64,000 nt of DNA, taken from the NCBI GenBank assembly GCA_964518335.1, contig CAZFDT010000010.1:34550-98549 (forward strand), given 5' to 3'. Position numbers and translations under genes: made by a program. The notes beneath the pieces are model-generated. The model was not told the DNA's origin. It worked only from the letters and a program-made list of their open reading frames with translations, and made no database searches. The first letter of the stretch is position 1; every line of letters starts with the position of its first letter. This DNA comes from CAZFDT01 sp964518335. Lineage in GTDB: Bacteria; Planctomycetota; Phycisphaerae; Phycisphaerales; Phycisphaeraceae. Below, piece by piece: positions 1-7,611 of the stretch.

Positions 1-81
1 GAGCGTGCCCACGATCGCCAGGCTCACCCGTCCCGTCGCCGACTCGATCTGCATGTCTTCTTTGATGTAGTCGTGTGCCAT
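1..81 (-). CDS. 5' end of an unknown protein, cut by the window edge
   Basis: An ATG at 81 reading leftward opens a frame of 27 codons that stays open to the edge and begins MAHDYIKEDMQIESATG. No family can be recognised from so short a piece. It points away from the next gene, so the roughly 150 bp between them would be a divergent promoter region. A GGGGGAT stretch about 15 bases upstream is a poor ribosome binding site. Frame and start are plausible but not proven. Confidence 0.45.
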   Translation of the reverse strand, partial: MAHDYIKEDMQIESATGRVSLAIVGTL

Positions 82-232
82 CGACAGTTCAGTCCCTGAT
101 CCCCCGGAAGACATGGTCCGCCACCGACCGGATTCTACTACTACGCCCGGTCTCGGGTTCGGTTCGCTCACGATGAGACGAAAAAGGTACGCCCCCGCCC
201 CGCCCCGCGTCAATCTACAATAGCCCGACGCC

Positions 233-1564
233 ATGAAGATCCGCTGGCGAACGCTGTGTCTGCGACTGGTCGGCCTGCTCGCCGCCGCGGCGCTGGGCTT
301 CTACCTGCTCCTGCCCAGCCTCGTCCAACGCCAGATCAAGCTCGCCCTCAAGGACAAGGGCCTGGCCGACGCCACGCTCGATGTCGGCGTCGTGACGCAC
401 CGAGGCCTGACAATATCGGGCCTTGCCCTGGCCGACGGCCGGCTCACTGTGCCGTCGATCCACGTCGCCTACTCCCCCGGCTCGCTCCGACACGGCCGCA
501 TCGAGTCGGCGACCGTCTCCTCGCTCATCGTCCGCGCCACGCTCACCGACGACATGCGCCTGGACCTGGGGCCATTGGCCAAGCTGCTCGAAGGCGATGA
601 TCGCGCCGCCGGCCCGCCACCATTCGACACGCTGACCATCCGCGACGCCGAGCTGCGCATCGCCTGGGGCGATCGACTGCTGGAGACTCCAATCTGGGGC
701 AGTCTGCGGCGCGACGGCGACCGCATCGTGCCCGACCTGCACATCGACATCAACGGCGGGTCGCTCGAATCGCCCGACGGCTTCGTCCACCTGCTGGGCA
801 TCACCAGCGATCTGAACCTCACCGGCCTCGACCCGGTCGCCACGCCGGCGGCGCAGCGCTTCACCATCACCGACGCCCGCCTCGGCGCGTGGCGGCTGGG
901 CGAGATCACGATCGTGTTTCAACTCGACGGTGACACGCTGCGCGTCGACCAGCTCTCGATGACCTCGCCGCAGTTGGGCAAGCTGACGGTGCAGCCGATG
1001 ACGGTGGATCTGGACGAGCCGATCCTCCGCCTGAACGTGACGCTGGAGAATCTGGACATCGCGCAGACGCTGGCGGCGGTGGCGGCCAAGGACGTATCGG
1101 GCCGCGGCCGGGTCGATGGTCAACTGCAGCTTCGCGTCAAACCGTACCCGCCCTACCGCATGTCAATCGACGGGGGCAGCCTCGTCGCATCGAGCGGCGC
1201 CACGTTGCGATTCGTCAGCAGGCAGCCGCTGCAGACCGTGCTGGGGGTGGCGCCGACGCCGCAGCCCAACGAGGACGTGACCGACCAGACCAAGCGCCAG
1301 CTCGTCGAGGCGCTGCAGGATTTCCGCTACAACACGCTTCGCATCGATTTTGTTCCCACCCACAACGACGTGGTCACCCGCATCCAGATCGACGGCGTCG
1401 GCCGCGGCGAGCCGGCGCAGAAGGTCGGCCCGTTGACGCTCAACATCGGCCAGCTCAACGACTTGGTGAACACCGGCTTCGTGGACGCTACACTGCGATT
1501 CCCCCAGTGGCTGGAGCAGGCAATGACGCGGTTGGCCGCACGTTCTGCCAAGGAAGGGAGCTGA
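233..1564 (+). CDS. YdbH-like (AsmA/TamB-type) envelope protein
   Basis: A 443-residue protein with an N-terminal signal anchor (about residues 11-30, LVGLLAAAALGFYLLLPSL) followed by a long beta-rich region of AsmA/YdbH character, with many alternating hydrophobic strands and repeated L-rich segments. The family spans the periplasm and, in enterobacteria, takes part in phospholipid transport to the outer membrane. Escherichia coli YdbH is about twice as long, so this is a short form. The identification rests mainly on the next two genes, which match the YnbE lipoprotein and YdbL and follow with 2-bp and overlapping junctions. Sequence similarity to YdbH itself is weak by eye; a generic AsmA-family protein is the alternative. 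Confidence 0.6.
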   Translation: MKIRWRTLCLRLVGLLAAAALGFYLLLPSLVQRQIKLALKDKGLADATLDVGVVTHRGLTISGLALADGRLTVPSIHVAYSPGSLRHGRIESATVSSLIVRATLTDDMRLDLGPLAKLLEGDDRAAGPPPFDTLTIRDAELRIAWGDRLLETPIWGSLRRDGDRIVPDLHIDINGGSLESPDGFVHLLGITSDLNLTGLDPVATPAAQRFTITDARLGAWRLGEITIVFQLDGDTLRVDQLSMTSPQLGKLTVQPMTVDLDEPILRLNVTLENLDIAQTLAAVAAKDVSGRGRVDGQLQLRVKPYPPYRMSIDGGSLVASSGATLRFVSRQPLQTVLGVAPTPQPNEDVTDQTKRQLVEALQDFRYNTLRIDFVPTHNDVVTRIQIDGVGRGEPAQKVGPLTLNIGQLNDLVNTGFVDATLRFPQWLEQAMTRLAARSAKEGS

Positions 1565-1566
1565 CC

Positions 1567-1812
1567 ATGACGCGGCAAGGATGGTTAACGGCATTCGCAC
1601 GCAGCCCCGCATGGGCATGCGGGGCTTTGGCGGTGGTTGTCACGCTGGGCACTGCCGGTGGATGCAAGACCGAGCACAAGGTCACGGTCGATCACCGCAT
1701 CAGCGGATCGCTGGACATCAACATCAAGGTGGACCGCGAGCTGGATCGGTTCTTCGCGTTCGAGGAAGAGCTTCAGGCCAAGGCTCCCGTGCAGGAGGTG
1801 AAAGCGCCATGA
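1567..1812 (+). CDS. YnbE-like small lipoprotein
   Basis: An 81-residue protein with a hydrophobic leader (ACGALAVVVTLGTAGG) ending in a lipobox-like Cys (GGCKTE). The mature part has the alternating pattern of YnbE (VTVDHRISGSLDINIKVDRE), a short strand-rich lipoprotein. In proteobacteria YnbE binds YdbH and forms an outer-membrane part of a lipid bridge. The ATG lies 2 bp after the stop of the YdbH-like gene, with GGAGCTGACC just upstream. Its stop overlaps the start of the YdbL-like gene (ATGA), so the three genes are translationally coupled. Small size, lipobox and position together make the call fairly safe. Confidence 0.65.
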   Translation: MTRQGWLTAFARSPAWACGALAVVVTLGTAGGCKTEHKVTVDHRISGSLDINIKVDRELDRFFAFEEELQAKAPVQEVKAP

Positions 1813-2210
1813 CAATGACGCGACGCATGTTCGTATGGATGCTGGCGGCAACGGTGACGTGCGGGGCCGCATCGTGGGCATGGGCCCAGAACGATAAGGA
1901 GAAGGCGCAGCTCCGGGAGCGGTTCAAGGAGCGCTACCCGGCGCTGAAGCAGCTCAAGGCCGACGGGTTCATCGGCGAGACGGCCGAGGGCTACGTCGCG
2001 GCGGTGAACGACCAGCCGCTGGACCAGCGGGCATCGGGGCTGGTGGGCGCCGAGAACGGGGACCGTCGCCGGCTGTACGAGATCCTCGCGTCGGAGCTGG
2101 GCACGGACGTGGACACCGTCGCGCGGCGCAACGCGCAGCGCAACTTCGAGCAGGCGGCGCAGGGCGAGTATCTGCGCGACGCGCAGCAGCGATGGGGCAA
2201 GAAGCCGTGA
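1809..2210 (+). CDS. YdbL family protein (DUF1318)
   Basis: A 133-residue exported protein. The signal peptide covers about residues 1-26 and ends WAQN. The rest is a helical, charged domain with the DUF1318 pattern: ERYPALKQLKADGFIGET, a G-Y-V segment, then a C-terminal helix ending in QQRWGKK. In E. coli YdbL is a periplasmic partner of YdbH/YnbE. It overlaps the lipoprotein gene by 4 bp and ends 2 bp before the convergent epimerase gene. The longer open frame upstream in the same register is a shadow of the lipoprotein gene; MTMTRRMF, directly at the overlap, is the sensible start. Confidence 0.7.
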   Translation: MTMTRRMFVWMLAATVTCGAASWAWAQNDKEKAQLRERFKERYPALKQLKADGFIGETAEGYVAAVNDQPLDQRASGLVGAENGDRRRLYEILASELGTDVDTVARRNAQRNFEQAAQGEYLRDAQQRWGKKP

Positions 2211-2212
2211 GC

Positions 2213-3250
2213 CTACGCGGCCCGGGGGCGCACTGCAGCGATCGGCCGGGTCACGATCTGCACCGGGCTGCCGTGCTGCCTGGCGTACTCGCCCTCGATC
2301 CACGCATACGTTCTGGCCATGCCGACGCGCAGCGGCGTGTCGGGCTCCCAACCCAGCCTGGCGCGAATGAGCGTGTTGTCGCTGTTGCGGCCGTTGACGC
2401 CTTTGGGGGCGGCCGGGTCGTACGTGCGGGCAAGCTTCACCCCGGCGATCTCCTCGACGATGTCCACCAGCCCGTTGATGCTCACCAGCTCGCTGGAGCC
2501 GAGGTTGATCGGTTCGTCGATGTCGCTGTCCATGATGGCGCGGATGCCGCGGATGCAGTCGTCGATCCACATGAACGAGCGGGTCTGGCGTCCGTCGCCC
2601 CAGATGTCGATCCGCAGGTCGCCCGACGCCCTGGCCTCGATGACCTTGCGGCAGATGGCGGCGGGGGCTTTCTCGCGTCCGCCCTCCCACGTGCCGTGCG
2701 GGCCGTACACGTTGTGGAAGCGCGCCACGCGCGTCATCAGCCCGAAGTCCTCGGTGAAGTGGCGACACATCCGCTCGGAAAAGAGCTTCTCCCACCCGTA
2801 CCCGTCCTCGGGCATCGCGGGATACGCATCGCTCTCTCGCAGTGGGGCCACTGCAGCATCGCGCTGCTTTTCGGCGTTATAGACGCAGGCGCTGGAGGCG
2901 TAGAAGAACCGCCCCACGCCCGCGTCGCGCGCCGCCATGAGCAGGTGCGTGTTGATGAGCACGCTGAGCATGCACTGGGCCTTGTGCCGCTCGATGAAGC
3001 CCATGCCGCCCATGTCCGCGGCGAGGTTGTACACGTCGGCCACGCCCGCCACGGCGCCGCGGCAGACGTTGAGCTGCTTGAGGTCGGCCACGACGCTCAT
3101 CACCCCCGGGAACACCTGGTGCCACTGGTCCATCGGCTTGATGTCCACCGCCCGCACGTGGCGACAGCCCTCGCGCAGAAGCTGGGCCACCAGGTGCCCG
3201 CCGATGAAGCCGCCCCCGCCGGCGACGAGAATGGGCCGATCCCTGTCCAT
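2213..3250 (-). CDS. GDP-mannose 3,5-epimerase-like SDR
   Basis: A 345-residue extended short-chain dehydrogenase. It starts with the NAD-binding GGGGFIGG loop (residues 11-18) and carries the sequence signatures of plant GDP-mannose 3,5-epimerase: NLAADMGGMGFI, SSACVYN, YGWEK, GGREKAPAAICRK and GRNSDN. The candidate catalytic residues are C122 and K194, 72 residues apart as are C145/K217 of the Arabidopsis enzyme; Y151 and K155 are the SDR pair and keep the same offset from the Cys as Y174/K178. The plant enzyme interconverts GDP-D-mannose, GDP-L-galactose and GDP-L-gulose. In a bacterium the product would more likely serve a surface polysaccharide. No glycosyltransferase lies nearby. ATG 3250 is preferred over the adjoining GTG at 3253. 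Confidence 0.85.
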   Translation of the reverse strand: MDRDRPILVAGGGGFIGGHLVAQLLREGCRHVRAVDIKPMDQWHQVFPGVMSVVADLKQLNVCRGAVAGVADVYNLAADMGGMGFIERHKAQCMLSVLINTHLLMAARDAGVGRFFYASSACVYNAEKQRDAAVAPLRESDAYPAMPEDGYGWEKLFSERMCRHFTEDFGLMTRVARFHNVYGPHGTWEGGREKAPAAICRKVIEARASGDLRIDIWGDGRQTRSFMWIDDCIRGIRAIMDSDIDEPINLGSSELVSINGLVDIVEEIAGVKLARTYDPAAPKGVNGRNSDNTLIRARLGWEPDTPLRVGMARTYAWIEGEYARQHGSPVQIVTRPIAAVRPRAA

Positions 3251-3401
3251 CACGGTGCGTTATCGGCTGCGCCCGGCGCCGGACGTTGCTTTTCCCGTTT
3301 TTCCCGGCCGTTACATCCCGCACAAAATAAGATTCCAAAGTCCGATCAGGGTACATCTACTCATCAAACCTCACGCGCCCCACGCCGATGACGCTCTAAG
3401 T

Positions 3402-3498
3402 GGGGATGCAGGTCCGCGACGACCCGGCATACCCCATCACCGGGGCGCGGCCGGGTTTCGCATGTCTGTGCGGTGGCGAACCACCCTGCGTCGCCCCC
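3402..3498 (+). ncRNA. Structured leader RNA candidate upstream of fapA
   Basis: The bases fold on paper into a three-way junction. P1 pairs GGGGATGCAGG (3402-3412) with CCTGCGTC-G-CCCC (3485-3497), leaving one bulged G. P2 pairs ACCCGGC (3422-3428) with GCCGGGT (3450-3456) and has an inner CCCC/GGGG helix. P3 is GGTGG-CGAA-CCACC (3472-3485). P1 and P3 compete for one C at 3485. It ends about 20 bases before the FapA start, so it would lie in that gene's 5' leader. I could not match it to the c-di-GMP-I, TPP, SAM or cobalamin riboswitch consensus. It could also be a simple cruciform or repeat. Confidence 0.35.
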
Positions 3499-3517
3499 TA
3501 CTTGAGTGAGGACCCTG

Positions 3518-4960
3518 ATGTCTATCACCACAAGCGATCTGATGATTCGCACGCAGGTCACGGAAGATCAGTTGTCGGCGACGCTGGTGATCGCCGGGGA
3601 CGTGGACCGCGATGTGTTGAACGCGGGCCTGATCCGCGAAGTGGTGGATCAGGCGCAGGTGGTGCGCACCGACGCGGTGGAGGCGGCGATCGAGGCCCTG
3701 GTCGCCTCGCCCCCGCCGGCGGGCATCACCGCGCGCATCGAGATCGCCCGGGGCCAGCGCGTGCGTCATGGCGAGGATGGCCGCATCCACTGGCTCGTGG
3801 ATGACCTCGTCGCCGCCGACGCCGACGAACAGAGCTTTTACGAACGATCGGCATTCATCACCGTCACGGCCAGCCAGGTGCTGGGCCGCATCATCCCGCC
3901 GACGCCGGGCAAGGATGGCATGACCGTCACCGGCGTCGTACTCAGCGCGCGCGATGGCACGAAAGCCACCCTCAAGACCGACGACTCGGTCCGCATCGAA
4001 GACGACGGCCGCATCGTCGCCCTGACCGATGGCGTGCTCAGTCGCGGCAACGGCAGAGTGTCGATCCAGAAGCGGCTGGTGGTCAAGAACAACGTCGATT
4101 TCTCGACAGGCAACGTTGATTTTCAGGGCGATGTCCACATCCAGAAAGACGTGCGCGACTGCTTCAGCGTCAAGGCCACCGGCTCGGTCGATGTCGCCGG
4201 CCGCGTCGAGGCGGCCACGGTGGAATGCGGCGGCGACCTCATCGCCCACGGCGGCGCCACGGGACGCAACCGCGGCAGCGTCCAGGTCGGCGGCGACCTC
4301 CTCGCCAAGTATCTCGACGCCGTGCAGGGACGCATCGGCGGCGACCTCAAGGTCCAACGCGAGGTCCTCAACTGCGACCTGCTCGTGCTCGGGCACGTCC
4401 AGTCGTCCCACGGGTCGATCATCGGCGGACGCCTCACCGTGCAGGGCCGAATCCGCGTGGCCACGCTCGGATCGCCCGCCGCCGTGCCCACCGAACTGAT
4501 CCTCGACACCGTGCCCCGCCTCGAACCCTTTGCGGTGGAACTGCAACGCCTCATCGAGCGCATCGACAAGCAGCGCACGCTCCGTCAGCAGGAGCTTCTT
4601 CAGCTCAAGTCGCTGTGCGTGCGCGGCAACGTGCCCGAACCCATCCGCCAGCAACTGGCCCAGCTTCTGGCCGTCATCCGCAGGCTCGATCAGCAGTACG
4701 AGCGCGCCAAGACCACCATCGACGCACTGCACCAGCGCATCGCCGAGCACCGCACCTTCGACGTGACGGTCGAGCGCTGCATCCACGCCGGCGTCATGCT
4801 GACCCTCGGCGGCCGCTCGTACCGCATCACCAACGACCTTAAGGGTCCCGTCACCTTCCGCCGCGATGCCAACGGCGTGCCCATCTACGTCCGGGGCGAC
4901 CACGCGACCGGGTTGCTCGCTCAGATCAGCAGCAGCCGCGTGGCGGATAAGGCGGCCTGA
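3518..4960 (+). CDS. fapA: FapA family polymer-forming protein (DUF342)
   Basis: A 480-residue protein of the FapA (DUF342) family. The N-terminal half has the alpha/beta domain with GRIIPPTPGKDGMTV, the conserved 'G..G.TV.G' stretch of the family. The middle, about residues 175-330, is a right-handed beta-helix-like run of repeats (VDFQGDVHIQKDV, GSVDVAGRVEAATV, GSVQVGGDLLAKYL). A long coiled-coil-like helix rich in Leu, Gln and Arg follows (about 335-420). FapA proteins have been linked to flagellar assembly and two-component control; their biochemistry is unclear. The ATG at 3518 is chosen because GAGGA lies six bases upstream; the GTG at 3506 has no such site. No flagellar genes are nearby. 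Confidence 0.85.
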   Translation: MSITTSDLMIRTQVTEDQLSATLVIAGDVDRDVLNAGLIREVVDQAQVVRTDAVEAAIEALVASPPPAGITARIEIARGQRVRHGEDGRIHWLVDDLVAADADEQSFYERSAFITVTASQVLGRIIPPTPGKDGMTVTGVVLSARDGTKATLKTDDSVRIEDDGRIVALTDGVLSRGNGRVSIQKRLVVKNNVDFSTGNVDFQGDVHIQKDVRDCFSVKATGSVDVAGRVEAATVECGGDLIAHGGATGRNRGSVQVGGDLLAKYLDAVQGRIGGDLKVQREVLNCDLLVLGHVQSSHGSIIGGRLTVQGRIRVATLGSPAAVPTELILDTVPRLEPFAVELQRLIERIDKQRTLRQQELLQLKSLCVRGNVPEPIRQQLAQLLAVIRRLDQQYERAKTTIDALHQRIAEHRTFDVTVERCIHAGVMLTLGGRSYRITNDLKGPVTFRRDANGVPIYVRGDHATGLLAQISSSRVADKAA

Positions 4961-5003
4961 CCCGCCCGCACCGCGGCCTCTCGTGTTATCCTTGTCACCC
5001 GAC

Positions 5004-6101
5004 ATGGACCCGGCCGCCAGCCCCATCCCCATCACCATCCAGGCGCTGACCAAGCGCTTCGGCGCGACCACGGCCGTGGACGGCATCGACGTGAACGTCG
5101 AGGCCGGCGACCTGTTCTTCCTCCTGGGACCGTCGGGCTGCGGCAAGACCACGCTGCTGCGCATGATCGCCGGGTTCACCGAGCCGACCAGCGGCGTGAT
5201 CCGCTTCGGCGACCGCGAGGTGACGTTCCTGCCCCCCCACAAGCGCAACACGGGAATGGTGTTCCAGGGCTACGCCCTCTGGCCGCACATGACCGTGGCG
5301 CAGAACGTGGCGTTCGGGCTGGACGTGCGCAAGGTCCCCTCGGAAGTTAAGGAACAGCGCGTGCGCGCGGCGCTGGGCCGCGTGCAGATGCAGGACTTCG
5401 CCGAACGCAAGCCCAACCAGCTCTCAGGCGGACAACAGCAGCGCGTTGCACTGGCCCGCGCTCTGGTCATCGAGCCGACCGTGCTGCTGCTCGACGAGCC
5501 GCTGTCGAACCTCGATGCGAAACTGCGGCTGTCGATGCGGAGCCAGATCCGCGATATCTGCAAGCAGGCAGGCATCACCGCGGTGTACGTCACGCACGAC
5601 CAGAAGGAGGCCCTGTCAATGGCCGACCGCTGCGCCGTGCTGCGCGGCGGCAAGGTGATGCAGATCGGCCCGCCGCGGGAGCTGTACACCCGACCCGCCA
5701 ATCGCTTCGTCGCCGACTTCCTGGGCGAAACCAACTTCGTCCCCGCCACCGTCGCCGGCCGCGAGGGCGACACGGTCGTCCTCGAATCCGCCGCCGGCGC
5801 CATCCGCTCCACCGTCTTCCCCGCCAACCTCCCCACCACCGGCAACGTGACGTGCAGCATCCGGCCCGAGGCCATCACCGTCCACGCCAACGGCACATCG
5901 CCCCCGCCCGTCAACACCTTCGACGCCCGCCCGCTCACCCGCACTTACCTCGGGGAAATGGCCCAGTACGACCTGGCCCTGGCCGAGCACCTGGCCGTCA
6001 AAGCCTTCCAGCTCAACCCCCACCGCCTCGCCGAAGTCGCCCCCGACAGCCACGTCCGCGTGAGCTTTTCGCCCGACGACGTGGTGATCCTGCAGGACTG
6101 A
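5004..6101 (+). CDS. ABC transporter ATP-binding protein, PotA/FbpC type
   Basis: A 365-residue ATPase of the importer type that energises uptake of polyamines, iron, thiamine or sugars. Walker A is GPSGCGKTT (about residues 42-50), the signature is LSGGQQQRVALARAL, Walker B is VLLLDEP with the D-loop SNLDAKLR, and the switch His is in YVTHDQKEA. A C-terminal TOBE-like beta domain (about 250-365) includes SIRPEAITV. No permease or binding-protein gene is adjacent, so the substrate cannot be read from context. The ATG at 5004 fits the family N-terminus; the upstream extension of the frame overlaps fapA and looks non-coding. It converges with the Uma2 gene with no intervening base. Confidence 0.85.
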   Translation: MDPAASPIPITIQALTKRFGATTAVDGIDVNVEAGDLFFLLGPSGCGKTTLLRMIAGFTEPTSGVIRFGDREVTFLPPHKRNTGMVFQGYALWPHMTVAQNVAFGLDVRKVPSEVKEQRVRAALGRVQMQDFAERKPNQLSGGQQQRVALARALVIEPTVLLLDEPLSNLDAKLRLSMRSQIRDICKQAGITAVYVTHDQKEALSMADRCAVLRGGKVMQIGPPRELYTRPANRFVADFLGETNFVPATVAGREGDTVVLESAAGAIRSTVFPANLPTTGNVTCSIRPEAITVHANGTSPPPVNTFDARPLTRTYLGEMAQYDLALAEHLAVKAFQLNPHRLAEVAPDSHVRVSFSPDDVVILQD

Positions 6102-6758
6102 TCAAGATTGTGGGGCCAGCTTCCATAGCGCGGCCAAATTGGTGTCATCGTCGAACGCCGCGGCGACGGACATGGTGAAGCCGGTGATAACGGTGCTGGT
6201 GATGTCGCCATCGCTGCACTTGCCCACGAGGTCGTAGCGGCCGTCCTTGAGCAGGTGCTGCTCGATCGCGCGTGCGTCGGGATCGACGATCCAGTATTCG
6301 CCGACGCCATGGGCGGCGTAATCCTCGAACTTCACGCCGCGGTCGTACCGTTCAGTGGAACTCGACAGCACTTCGCAGATGAAATCCGGTACCGGAAAGA
6401 ATAGTTGATCGGGGGTTAGCCGAGAGGCTTTCTCTCGCTTCCAATAACAGAGATCGGGGAGATAATCATTGCGACTGAATTCGGTCAGCGAGTGCTCAGA
6501 GTTCAGCAATCCGAGCTTGTGCAGATCGACATAGGTACTCATTAACCGTTCAAGCCGCCTGACTGCAGCCGTGTGCTTGTTTCGATTGGTCATCTGCTCG
6601 ACCACTTCCCCGTTGATGAACTCGGCACGCACATCGTCTTCCATGTTGGCGCGAAACCGCTCACGCGCTTCGCTCTCGCGGCGAAGCGTCTCCGTCAGCT
6701 CATCCACGTAGAGTTTGAGCCGGGGCGATCGAATGAGCGGTTCGAGAATCGCTTGCAT
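6102..6758 (-). CDS. Uma2 family putative endonuclease (DUF820)
   Basis: A 218-residue protein of the Uma2/DUF820 family, predicted PD-(D/E)XK nucleases expanded in cyanobacteria and planctomycetes. Visible core elements are FINGEVVEQMTNRNKH, the PD of YLPDLCYW, and PDFICEVLSSSTERYDR followed by the K of VKFEDYAAHGV and EYWIVDPDAR, which give the acidic and Lys residues expected at the active site. The N-terminal 45 residues form a charged helix (RRESEARERFRANMED). Biological role is unknown for the family. It stands alone, convergent with the ABC ATPase gene and 34 bp downstream of the isomerase gene on the same strand. Stop codons of the convergent pair abut. Confidence 0.8.
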   Translation of the reverse strand: MQAILEPLIRSPRLKLYVDELTETLRRESEARERFRANMEDDVRAEFINGEVVEQMTNRNKHTAAVRRLERLMSTYVDLHKLGLLNSEHSLTEFSRNDYLPDLCYWKREKASRLTPDQLFFPVPDFICEVLSSSTERYDRGVKFEDYAAHGVGEYWIVDPDARAIEQHLLKDGRYDLVGKCSDGDITSTVITGFTMSVAAAFDDDTNLAALWKLAPQS

Positions 6759-6792
6759 AACCCCTGATTATACCGCTGGGGCACACTGGAGG

Positions 6793-7536
6793 TCACACCG
6801 CCGCCCTGATCTTCTTGACGCAGTTGGTCAGGGCGGGGACGGGGTTGTCGATGTCGCCTTCGTATTCGACGATGGCTTCGCCGGCGAAGCCGTTCTTCTC
6901 CATCGTCTTGATGAGGGCGGGCAGGTCGAGGTTGCCTTCACCGACGACGACGTCGGTGCTCTTGCGGGCGCAGTCGAAGACGAAGTCTTTCAGATGCACG
7001 GCGTAGAGCCGCTTGGCGAACTTGTCGGCCCACTCGACGGGGTTCTGGCGTGCGTCCAGGGCCCAGGCGGTGTCCATGTTCAGGCCGATGCAGCAGCGGG
7101 TGAAGGAGAAGACCCAGTTGAGGATCTCGCCGCTGCCCAGCCAGTGGTAGCCGCCGTGGTTGTGGATGGCGAGCTTGATGTCGTACTCGCCGCAGAGCTT
7201 GTACACGACGGGCAGCGTGGCGAGGAAGGTGTCGGGCTTGAAGTTGGCGCTGATGATCTTGCACCCGGCGGCCTTGGCGAAGTCGAAGCGCTTGCGGGCC
7301 GCGGCCTCGTCGGGGCCGAACGTCTCGACGCCGATCGACACGATCTTCACGCCCGCGTCGGCATAGGTCTTGATCACGCCGTCAAAGGTCGCCGGCTCGT
7401 TGAAGTTGGCGTGGACGCCGCACACCTCGATGCGCGACAGCCCGATCGCCTTGACGTGCTGGGCGACCTGTTTGTTGTCCTTGGTGTTGCGGAAGCAGTA
7501 GGACTGCACGGCCATGTTGTCGATGAATGCGGGCAT
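6793..7536 (-). CDS. Sugar phosphate isomerase/epimerase (AP-endonuclease 2-like TIM barrel)
   Basis: A 247-residue TIM-barrel protein of the xylose-isomerase-like family (IolE/Hyi/D-psicose epimerase relatives). Typical strand motifs are IEVCGVHANF, VKIVSIGVETFG, IKLAIHNHGGYHW (metal-ligand His region), CIGLNMDTAWAL, LYAVHLKDFVFD and AIVEYEGD. It would interconvert a keto sugar or inositol derivative; the substrate is not predictable. AAGGA lies eight bases before the ATG. It follows the phosphofructokinase gene on the same strand by 75 bp, with a strong hairpin between them, so the pair may be one transcript feeding a sugar into glycolysis. Confidence 0.8.
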   Translation of the reverse strand: MPAFIDNMAVQSYCFRNTKDNKQVAQHVKAIGLSRIEVCGVHANFNEPATFDGVIKTYADAGVKIVSIGVETFGPDEAAARKRFDFAKAAGCKIISANFKPDTFLATLPVVYKLCGEYDIKLAIHNHGGYHWLGSGEILNWVFSFTRCCIGLNMDTAWALDARQNPVEWADKFAKRLYAVHLKDFVFDCARKSTDVVVGEGNLDLPALIKTMEKNGFAGEAIVEYEGDIDNPVPALTNCVKKIRAAV

Positions 7537-7551
7537 GGGGGGTTCCTTTGT

Positions 7552-7605
7552 GCGTAGCGGGTGACGCGCAGCGTCCCGTGGGCGGCTTCGCCGCGGCCGC
7601 TACGC
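7552..7605. repeat. Three-arm inverted repeat between pfk and isomerase genes
   Basis: The outer arm pairs GCGTAGCGG (7552-7560) with CCGCTACGC (7597-7605). Inside are two smaller arms, GACGC-GCA-GCGTC (7563-7575) and GGCGGC-TTC-GCCGC (7581-7594). The element fills most of the 75-bp gap and ends just upstream of the isomerase ribosome binding site. It could be a processing or attenuation hairpin, or a REP-like repeat. It has no T-tract, so a simple terminator is less likely. Confidence 0.5.
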
Positions 7606-7611
7606 GAAGAC

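Noticed and set aside
3402..3498. Possible c-di-GMP-I riboswitch before fapA
   Set aside because: A three-way junction near a gene with a regulatory link suggested it, but the conserved AAACC and GNRA-receptor elements of that class are absent. It is kept only as an unclassified structured leader.
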